Position numbers and translations under genes: made by a program. DNA of 9,856 bases, taken from assembly GCA_031255985.1 (NCBI GenBank), contig JAIRRL010000087.1:1-9856 (forward strand), written 5' to 3'. The DNA comes from Gracilibacteraceae bacterium (GTDB lineage: Bacteria; Bacillota; Desulfitobacteriia; Desulfitobacteriales; Syntrophobotulaceae). Each line of letters starts with the position of its first letter. Positions within the stretch are counted from its first letter, which is position 1. The notes under the pieces were generated by a model that saw only the letters and a program-made list of their open reading frames with translations, did not search any database and was not told the DNA's origin. Shown here in pieces: positions 4,939 to 9,856 of the stretch.

Positions 4939-6162
4939 TCAGGCGCCGCCGGCAGCGGTCACCCGTTTTCCGTCCCGCACCTCGCTGTCCAGGGGCCGGG
5001 AAACTATTTCGTCTCCCGCCGCCGCCCCGGCCAAAATCTCCACCCGGCCCCCGCTCTGCCGGCCGGTGGTCACCGGGGTCAGCGCCGCCTTGCCCGCCCG
5101 GATCAAGTAAAGCCCGTCGCCGCCGCCGGGCAGAGGCGCCAGGGCGGAAACCGGCGCCGATACCACGTCCTCCGTCTCAGCGCCGACAGTGAAACGCGCG
5201 TCCACCTGATGCCCCGCGCCCGCCGCCGCCGGCAGATCCGCCGGCGCCAGCTCCACCAAACTGCGGCTTTCCTCCACCCCCACGGCGGAAAGGGATTTGG
5301 TCGCCACCGGCGAGATATAGCGAATCCGGGCCTGGAAAACGGCGCCGTCCGCCAGGGCGCAGGCCACCTCATCCCCCGGCCGCATCCGCATGGCGTCTTC
5401 CGTCAGCGCCCAAACCTCCACCTTCATCTCCCCCGCCCGGTAGATCTTCGCCACCGGCTGATATTTCGCTACATAAGCTCCTTCCTCTACGTATAATTCC
5501 CATAGTACGCAGTCAAAAGGCGCCGTCACCGGTTCGGCCGCCATGGTTTCCTCCAGGGCGGCGACTTGGCTTTCCCAGGAAGCGATCTGCTCCTGATAAT
5601 ACGCTTTAGTGGCGGCGGAATTCTCGTTTTGGGCTACGGCCAGGCTTTGCTCCGCCGCCGTCAGACGGCTGCGCAGCCGGTTCAGATCCGTCTCCGCGTA
5701 GGCGCCGGGGAACGTCTCGTTCACCTGCGCCGCCGCCTGATACTCCCATTCCGCCGCCGCCTGCTCGTTTTCCGCCAGCGTCAGTTTCGCCGCCGCCGCC
5801 CCTTTATCCCCAAAAAGATGAGCGTACTCCTGCCGGGCGGCGGCCAATTGCTGCCGGGCCTGGGCCAGCTGCAATTCCGTCTCCGTCTGGCTGGCGGCGG
5901 CCAGCGCCACCACCGTCTCCCCCGCCGTCACCGCCATGCCCGCCTGAAAGGGCAATCCGGTCACAGGGCCGGCGGTTCCGGCGTTCAGTACCCGGCTCTC
6001 CGCCGGCAGGAGCGTCCCCTCCACCGTAAACCGCTCCGCCAGCGGCCCCGCCGTCAGCGTTTCGCTCTCCACCGGAATGGGGCGCAGCGCGGCCAAAATA
6101 GCGGCGGCGGCGGCAGCCCCGGCGATCAGGATAAACAGCAGGATTTTCACGTTTTTTTTCAT
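4939..6162 (-). CDS. HlyD/MacA-like periplasmic adaptor (membrane fusion) protein
   Basis: Adaptor subunit, 407 aa, that should link the FtsX-family permease and its ATPase to the outside or to an outer-membrane channel. It has a short basic N-terminus and one membrane anchor (residues 6-26). The first lipoyl half is at about 58-90, with GPVTGLPFQAGMAVTAGETV. An Ala/Gln/Glu-rich coiled-coil hairpin follows at about 92-208, then the second lipoyl half at 210-241 (PVTAPFDCVLWELYVEEGAY). A beta-barrel spans roughly 245-325 and a membrane-proximal domain runs to the end. There is no lipobox cysteine, so it is anchored by the helix. GTGAGG (6171-6176) lies 8 nt before the ATG, which begins a run of eight A residues. 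Unusually it follows the permease rather than leading the operon, separated by 377 bp of repeats, and may need its own promoter. Confidence 0.9.
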   Translation of the reverse strand: MKKNVKILLFILIAGAAAAAAILAALRPIPVESETLTAGPLAERFTVEGTLLPAESRVLNAGTAGPVTGLPFQAGMAVTAGETVVALAAASQTETELQLAQARQQLAAARQEYAHLFGDKGAAAAKLTLAENEQAAAEWEYQAAAQVNETFPGAYAETDLNRLRSRLTAAEQSLAVAQNENSAATKAYYQEQIASWESQVAALEETMAAEPVTAPFDCVLWELYVEEGAYVAKYQPVAKIYRAGEMKVEVWALTEDAMRMRPGDEVACALADGAVFQARIRYISPVATKSLSAVGVEESRSLVELAPADLPAAAGAGHQVDARFTVGAETEDVVSAPVSALAPLPGGGDGLYLIRAGKAALTPVTTGRQSGGRVEILAGAAAGDEIVSRPLDSEVRDGKRVTAAGGA

Positions 6163-6216
6163 TGCCCTCGCCTCACCTCTCTGCTCACGTCTCTAAACTC
6201 GCGTCTCTCCGTTCCC

Positions 6217-6277
6217 AACTAAAGCGGGCTGACTCCCGCAACCCAGAATTCAAGACATGTGTCAGCCCGCTTTAGTT
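6217..6277. repeat. Long hairpin, 17-bp perfect stem with 27-nt loop
   Basis: AACTAAAGCGGGCTGAC (6217-6233) is the exact reverse complement of 6261-6277. On the plus strand the second arm runs into TTTTATC, terminator-like; on the minus strand the flank is GGGAACGG, so it would not terminate adaptor transcription well. It lies in the leader of the adaptor gene, 55 bp before the start, and could block or stabilise the RNA. Confidence 0.6.
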
Positions 6278-6303
6278 TTATCGTATGGTCCACGCTGCGC
6301 GCG

Positions 6304-6319
6304 CCGCGCCAAGGCGCGG
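6304..6319. repeat. GC-rich small palindrome
   Basis: CCGCGCC and GGCGCGG are separated by AA. It sits directly beside the 68-bp inverted-repeat element and may be part of the same composite repeat. Confidence 0.4.
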
Positions 6320-6321
6320 AG

Positions 6322-6389
6322 TTAGTACCTTACGGACATTCACTTGATTTCTTGTTTTTTATTGTAGAAGCGTGTCCGTAAGGTACTAA
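6322..6389. mobile_element. MITE-like 68-bp element with 17-bp perfect terminal inverted repeats
   Basis: TTAGTACCTTACGGACA (6322-6338) is exactly inverted at 6373-6389, enclosing 34 bp that is AT-rich compared with the surroundings. The shape is that of a minimal non-autonomous element or a large hairpin, and the perfect arms suggest selection or recent insertion. No clear target-site duplication is visible; the flanking bases are both G. On the minus strand the interior holds TACAAT (6361-6366), 17 nt after TTAGTA (6384-6389), a weak outward promoter towards the adaptor gene. Mobility is inferred from shape only. Confidence 0.45.
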
Positions 6390-6390
6390 G

Positions 6391-6460
6391 CTCTCCACTT
6401 TCCAAAGGGGCGTATTCCCTGGGTTTCGCGGGACGCCGAAGGCGGCGTCCCCTACGGGAA
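6391..6460. repeat. 70-bp direct repeat, copy 1, with internal hairpin
   Basis: Runs from CTCTCCACTTTCC to CTACGGGAA and starts one base after the MITE-like element. It holds GGGACGCCG, a 4-nt AAGG loop and CGGCGTCCC, a perfect 9-bp stem. It differs from copy 2 by one extra G in a G-run (GGGG against GGG). A 10-bp linker, CCGGGGTAAT, separates the copies. Confidence 0.8.
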
Positions 6461-6470
6461 CCGGGGTAAT

Positions 6471-6539
6471 CTCTCCACTTTCCAAAGGGCGTATTCCCTG
6501 GGTTTCGCGGGACGCCGAAGGCGGCGTCCCCTACGGGAA
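6471..6539. repeat. 69-bp direct repeat, copy 2, abutting the permease stop
   Basis: Near-identical to copy 1, with the same 9-bp GGGACGCCG stem. In this copy ATTCCC before the hairpin and GGGAAT after it add an outer inverted repeat, whose last T (6540) is the final base of the permease stop codon on the minus strand. Transcripts of the permease gene would therefore meet two strong GC stems right after the stop. No T-run follows, so they may act as 3'-end stabilisers rather than terminators. Type resembles REP-like intergenic palindromes. Confidence 0.8.
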
Positions 6540-8909
6540 TCACTCCCGTTCCCGCAGCAGATCCACCGGTTTCAGCTTGCGGATATTGCCGAGCATCAGC
6601 AAACCGCTGACCAAAGCCGCCCCGAATGTCAGAAGCGCCGCCAGGGCCAGCGACTGCGCATTGACAAAATTTGGAAGCGTATACAAATCCGAGGCCATAT
6701 TGCCGGAAATCCAGCGGTTGGCCGCCATCGTCAAAGGAACGCCCGCCGCCGCCCCCAAGACCGTCAGCGTTCCCTGGCTCACGGTGATCACATCCAGGCA
6801 ATCCCGGCTTTTCATCCCCAAAGTCAGCATCACGGCGATCTCCCGCCGGGCTTCCTCAAAACTGATCAAAGAACTGACGTAAATCACCGCCAGGCCGATG
6901 ATCACCCCCAGGGCGGTGATGGCGGCCATCATCCCGTTCATACTGCTCATCATGCTCTCATACATCGCCAATTTTTCCTGACGGCTGGTCACCGAAGCCA
7001 CCCCGGCGGCGCCTTTCAGCTTTTCCCCCATCTCCCGCGCCGCGGCCTGACTGCCCTGGATCAGCACCGCCGTGTAACCGCCGCCGTAATCGCTGATCCG
7101 GCCCGCCGCCTCATGGGACAAATACACGGTATCGCCCATGTATTGAGCGATAATGGCCGTCACCGGCAGGCGGCTGGTTCTTTCTTTGGGATATTCCACC
7201 GTCACCTCGATCATCCCGCCCAACTCCGCCCCCAGGAGACTGGCCAGGTGAGCGGAAAGCACGACCCCGTCCTCCCGCACCCGCACCTGCCGCTCCCCCT
7301 CGTCATAGAGCAAAGTCAGGCGCGCGTCTTGGTCGATGGCCTGCAGCAAAGCGTTTTTTTCCCCGGCCGGCCCCCGCAGGACGGCGGGAAACTCCAAAAT
7401 CCCCTCCGCCCGGCTGACGGAGGGATGCCGGGCCGCCAGCAGCGCCTGACTGCTTTCCACCGGGGCGAGAAAATTCACGGCGATATCCTGGCGCTGATTT
7501 TTTTCCAACTGATCAAAAATAAAAGTGTCGAACATGCTGTACATGGACAGCACAGTAGCGGTGATCATATAGGCCACAGCGACGCCGGCCAGAGAAAGCG
7601 CGGCCCGGCGCTTGTTGCGGGAAAGGCTCCGGATCGCCGTCAGCCCCGCCACGGTAAAAAGAGAAGTAAAACGGGGAATCCGCTCCAAAGGCGACGGCCG
7701 GGCCGCCTTGGGCGCGGCCGGCCGCAGCGCCTCCGCCGGCCTGAGCCGGCTCAGGCCGGCGGCGATGAACCAGCCCACCAGCCCGCAAAACACCGTGGCG
7801 GCTACGGTTCCCCCAATCAGATAATCCGGCGAGTAGGGAACCCGGATGGGCGGCAGGCTGAAATACGTCCTGTAATACTCCACCGTCGGGGCGGCGGCCC
7901 AATACCCCAGCAAACCGCCCAAAAATCCGCCCACCAGCCCGGTGGCCGCCCCATAGCCCGTATAATGCAGCAGCACCGTCCGGGGCCGCAGACCCAGGGC
8001 CATCATGGTTCCGATCTGGGCCCGCTGCCGCTGAATCATCCGGCCCAAGGCGATATAGAGGATCACCGCCGCCACCAGCAAAAACAGGAAAGGCACGGTC
8101 GTCCCCATACTTTCCAGCTGATCCAGCTCCCCTTCCAGCATCGCCACCGAAGGCTGATCCTCCCGCGCCTCCACCCGGTAGCACCCGTAAGAAGCCAGCG
8201 TCTCTTTGACCGCCTCTTGCACCGTGTCCCAATCCGCGCCGGGGCGCAAAGTGAGCAGAAACTCGTTGGCCATCCCCTGCTTGCCCAGCAGTTCAGCCAA
8301 AATGTCGTAACGGACAAAACCGGCGTCATAGTTGGCCAAATCCGGCAACATATCGCTGGAACTGCGCAGGAGATAGATATTTTCCGGTGAAATGCCGCCG
8401 CCGCTGATGGCGAAAACCGTCCGCCGGCCCTGAAACACCAAGGTCAGCTCATCCCCGGCCGCCAGGTTGTTGGCCGCGAGAAAACCGTCCCCCGCCACCA
8501 GTTCCCGCCGCCCCGGTCCGGGCGTCTGGCCCTGTGAGAGATAGGGAATCGCCATGCCCCCGTCCTCAATGGAGATCAGCAGGAGTTCCGGCTCCTGGAT
8601 CTTGCCCTCGGCGCGGGGCAGGCCCGTCACCCGCGCGGTGGCCGTCAGGCGGCCCTCCGCCCGCTCCACGCCGTCAATCTCCAGCAAGGCCCCGGCCGCT
8701 CGCAGGGGCGCGGCCTCCACCTGGGCGATGGCGTCCGGGAAGGCCGTCAGCTGGTAAAACCGGTCCCGCGCCGCGGTCAGCTGATCAGAGGCGATGCCCA
8801 TCACGGCGTAGCCGCAAAAACCGATGGCGATGATCCCGGCGCAGACGCCGTAAGTCGAGAGACTGCGGCCCATTTCCCGCAGCATTTTGCGCAGCAGCAG
8901 CCTTACCAT
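6540..8909 (-). CDS. FtsX-family ABC transporter permease with duplicated domain (MacB/LolE type)
   Basis: Inner-membrane permease of 789 aa for a MacAB-like exporter. Eight hydrophobic segments are seen, at about residues 17-38, 268-290, 312-340, 363-387, 434-458, 656-683, 709-731 and 752-774. Two large extracytoplasmic domains (about 45-265 and 465-650) follow TM1 and TM5, so it is a tandem duplication of the 4-TM FtsX unit in one chain. Each half has the family motifs: RAQIGTMMALGLRPR (296-310) and RREIAVMLTLGMKSRD (688-703) after the second helix of each half, and RPAEALRP (390-397) and KPVDLLRE (780-787) at the end. ATG 8909 overlaps the ATPase stop by 7 bp, so translation is coupled. 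There is no ATPase domain, which is supplied separately. Substrate could be a peptide, macrolide or lipoprotein; the sequence does not tell. Confidence 0.93.
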   Translation of the reverse strand: MVRLLLRKMLREMGRSLSTYGVCAGIIAIGFCGYAVMGIASDQLTAARDRFYQLTAFPDAIAQVEAAPLRAAGALLEIDGVERAEGRLTATARVTGLPRAEGKIQEPELLLISIEDGGMAIPYLSQGQTPGPGRRELVAGDGFLAANNLAAGDELTLVFQGRRTVFAISGGGISPENIYLLRSSSDMLPDLANYDAGFVRYDILAELLGKQGMANEFLLTLRPGADWDTVQEAVKETLASYGCYRVEAREDQPSVAMLEGELDQLESMGTTVPFLFLLVAAVILYIALGRMIQRQRAQIGTMMALGLRPRTVLLHYTGYGAATGLVGGFLGGLLGYWAAAPTVEYYRTYFSLPPIRVPYSPDYLIGGTVAATVFCGLVGWFIAAGLSRLRPAEALRPAAPKAARPSPLERIPRFTSLFTVAGLTAIRSLSRNKRRAALSLAGVAVAYMITATVLSMYSMFDTFIFDQLEKNQRQDIAVNFLAPVESSQALLAARHPSVSRAEGILEFPAVLRGPAGEKNALLQAIDQDARLTLLYDEGERQVRVREDGVVLSAHLASLLGAELGGMIEVTVEYPKERTSRLPVTAIIAQYMGDTVYLSHEAAGRISDYGGGYTAVLIQGSQAAAREMGEKLKGAAGVASVTSRQEKLAMYESMMSSMNGMMAAITALGVIIGLAVIYVSSLISFEEARREIAVMLTLGMKSRDCLDVITVSQGTLTVLGAAAGVPLTMAANRWISGNMASDLYTLPNFVNAQSLALAALLTFGAALVSGLLMLGNIRKLKPVDLLRERE

Positions 8910-9610
8910 GTCAGTTCATCCGCCGGCAGCGGCGACGGATTGACTTCGATCCGGTCGATTTTGCCGTCTTTCATATAAAATACCCGCCCCGCCACTCTGG
9001 CCACCTCGCTGTTGTGGGTGATCACCAGCACCGGGCAGCGGAGCGTCCGCCCCATCCGCAGCAGCAATTGCACCACGGCGGCGCTGTTCTTGCTGTCCAG
9101 GGCGCCGGTGGGTTCGTCGCACAAAAGCAAGGCCGGCCGCTTGACGATAGCCCTGGCGATGGACACCCGCTGCTGCTCGCCGCCGGAAAGCTGGGCGGGA
9201 AAATGCTTCTCCCGGCCGCTCAGACCCACCATGGCCAGCACCTCTTTGGGCGAGAGGGCGTCCCGGGCGATATCGGCGGCCAGGGACACGTTTTCCAGGG
9301 CGGTCAAAGAGGGCAGCAGGTTAAAAAACTGAAAAACAAAACCCACCACGTCCCGGCGGTAGTCGGAAAGCTGGCCGGAGGTCAGGGCGGTCAAATCCCG
9401 CTCCTTGTACCACAGTTTGCCCTCGTTGGGCTGATCCATCCCGCCGATGAGGTTGAGCAGCGTGGATTTGCCGGAGCCGGAAGGGCCCAGCACCACCACG
9501 AACTCGTCAGCTTGGATCGAAAAAGAGACTTGATCCAGCGCGGTCACCCGCACGCCTTCCCCGTCATAATACCGGCTGAGGTTCTCCCCTCTCAGCACCG
9601 CCGTTGCCAT
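8903..9610 (-). CDS. LolD/MacB-type ABC transporter ATP-binding protein
   Basis: Cytoplasmic ATPase of 235 aa that powers the FtsX-family permease encoded downstream. Motifs are complete: Walker A GPSGSGKST (42-50), Q-loop Gln94 in FVFQFFNLLP, signature LSGGEQQR (141-148), Walker B LLLCDEPTGALD (161-172) and switch His199 in VLVITHNSE. The Q-loop and signature belong to the subfamily serving MacB, LolCDE and FtsX-type permeases. Two adjacent ATGs compete, at 9616 and 9610. GGGAGG (9620-9625) lies only 3 nt from the first but 9 nt from the second, so 9610 is chosen. The stop codon lies within ATGGTAA, overlapping the permease start by 7 bp. A 100-bp minisatellite separates this gene from the upstream regulator-like gene. 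Confidence 0.94.
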   Translation of the reverse strand: MATAVLRGENLSRYYDGEGVRVTALDQVSFSIQADEFVVVLGPSGSGKSTLLNLIGGMDQPNEGKLWYKERDLTALTSGQLSDYRRDVVGFVFQFFNLLPSLTALENVSLAADIARDALSPKEVLAMVGLSGREKHFPAQLSGGEQQRVSIARAIVKRPALLLCDEPTGALDSKNSAAVVQLLLRMGRTLRCPVLVITHNSEVARVAGRVFYMKDGKIDRIEVNPSPLPADELTW

Positions 9611-9626
9611 CGCCATCCGCCTCCCG

Positions 9627-9726
9627 CTCAGTCCAGCTCAGTCTAACTCAGTCCAGCTCAGTCTAACTCAGTCCAGCTAAGTTCAGTTCAGCTAAGTTCA
9701 GTCTAACTCTAACTCAGTTCAGTCTG
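9627..9726. repeat. Minisatellite of five 20-bp units upstream of the ATPase gene
   Basis: CTCAGTCCAGCTCAGTCTAA is repeated exactly at 9627-9646 and 9647-9666. Three diverged 20-bp units follow at 9667, 9687 and 9707, all built from CTCAG/CTAAG and TCAGTC words of about 10 bp. It starts 17 bp from the ATPase start codon and covers the last 8 bases of the upstream reading frame. The unit length is not a multiple of three, and the minus-strand units carry TAG and TGA, so stops recur in all frames and the array is not coding. Slippage here would change the leader length of the export operon. Confidence 0.85.
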
Positions 9727-9856
9727 TTCCGCTATCGCCGCCGCCGTCGTCGTAGGCGTTTTTTTCGCCTCGCAAACCCATATACAGCATCTGAAATATC
9801 GCCTTGATCTTCTCCACCACGCCGGCCCTGTCCGCCGAGTGGTAATACTCCCGCAG
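9719..9856 (-). CDS. C-terminal end of a probable TetR/AcrR-like regulator, 5' part outside the window
   Basis: A frame open from the right edge ends in TGA at 9719-9721 and gives 45 residues. It shows a helical segment AGVVEKIKAIFQMLYMGLRG and then a polar, glycine- and aspartate-rich tail ending DDGGGDSGTD. The helix, with its hydrophobic heptads and the GLRGE ending, would suit the last dimerisation helix of a TetR/AcrR protein, and such a regulator is a common first gene of MacAB-like operons. No DNA-binding domain is visible, so the family is a guess from position and helical pattern. The codon pattern matches the following genes. It is separated from the ATPase by the minisatellite and is probably co-transcribed with it. 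Confidence 0.45.
   Translation of the reverse strand: MREYYHSADRAGVVEKIKAIFQMLYMGLRGEKNAYDDGGGDSGTD

Noticed and set aside
4915..4950. Bidirectional terminator between the convergent EamA and adaptor genes
   Set aside because: TGAACCGG and CCGGTTTCA can pair imperfectly across the EamA stop, but there is a one-base bulge and no T-run, and the gap between the genes is only 8 bp.
4438..5496. Plus-strand frame covering the EamA 3' half and the adaptor gene antisense
   Set aside because: It is an Arg-rich frame-shifted reading of the EamA gene continuing into antisense of the adaptor. No start site or motif supports it.
6391..6539. Intrinsic terminators for the permease operon
   Set aside because: The GC stems are strong, but no T-run follows on the minus strand (the sequence continues GCGAAACCC), so they do not meet the usual pattern.
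6340..6801. Minus-strand frame of 153 codons spanning the repeats and the permease 3' end
   Set aside because: It is the permease gene read in another frame and extended through the 70-bp repeats and the inverted-repeat element. The Gly-rich composition and lack of motifs argue against a gene.
7113..8390. Long plus-strand open frame opposite the FtsX-family permease gene
   Set aside because: The predicted protein is rich in His, Arg, Pro and Gln with no domain, as expected for the antisense of a GC-rich gene. The minus-strand frame has full family motifs.
9627..9726. CRISPR-like array or iteron origin
   Set aside because: The 20-bp units are contiguous and degenerate, there are no unique spacers, and no replication protein gene or AT-rich unwinding region lies next to them.
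1..9856. tRNA, rRNA, riboswitch or self-splicing intron
   Set aside because: No cloverleaf-compatible segment, ribosomal signature or recognised riboswitch core was seen in the few non-coding stretches; reading by eye could miss a diverged one.

Overview
The window reads as a stretch of bacterial chromosome, moderately GC-rich, probably from an anaerobic member of the Bacillota. The pairing of a PadR regulator with a DUF1048 protein and a DrrAB exporter is typical of that phylum, and the two-cluster ferredoxin next to a flavodoxin-fold reductase suits an anaerobe. A Gram-negative-type clade such as Negativicutes is possible because of the MacAB-like exporter and GC-rich hairpin repeats, but nothing here proves it. 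No rRNA, tRNA, transposase, integrase or CRISPR array was found.

Layout. (1) Positions 1-2127, minus strand: a PadR-type regulator, a truncated DUF1048 gene, a DrrA-type ABC ATPase and a DrrB-type permease that runs off the left edge. They form one overlapping operon behind a promoter at 2099-2127. The PadR 3' end appears to be joined directly to the middle of DUF1048, as if about 150 bp had been lost. (2) Positions 2128-2321: no clear gene, but a 26-bp perfect palindrome, a small hairpin and a doubtful 35-codon ORF. (3) Positions 2322-3736, minus strand: a tight operon of MarR regulator, membrane-anchored 2[4Fe-4S] ferredoxin and NAD(P)H:quinone-type flavoprotein. Its near-consensus promoter is covered by two MarR-type palindromes. 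(4) Positions 3737-4930: a divergent intergenic region with two promoters, a 19-bp-period A-rich repeat and an 8 x 9-bp tandem repeat in the leader of a plus-strand EamA/DMT-family exporter. (5) Positions 4939-9856, minus strand: a MacAB-like export cluster. In transcription order it holds the C-terminal end of a probable TetR-like regulator, a 100-bp minisatellite, a LolD/MacB-type ATPase, an eight-TM FtsX-family permease, a 377-bp block of nested repeats, and a periplasmic-adaptor (HlyD/MacA-like) protein.

How the genes fit together. Three export systems (DrrAB, EamA, MacAB-like) each lie beside a small ligand-responsive regulator (PadR, MarR, probable TetR). This looks like a stress, drug or quinone-response neighbourhood. 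The MarR-ferredoxin-flavoprotein cassette could detoxify quinones or supply electrons. The most informative signals are the regulatory architecture upstream of the MarR operon, the padR/DUF1048 deletion, and the repeats placed inside or ahead of the export operons.
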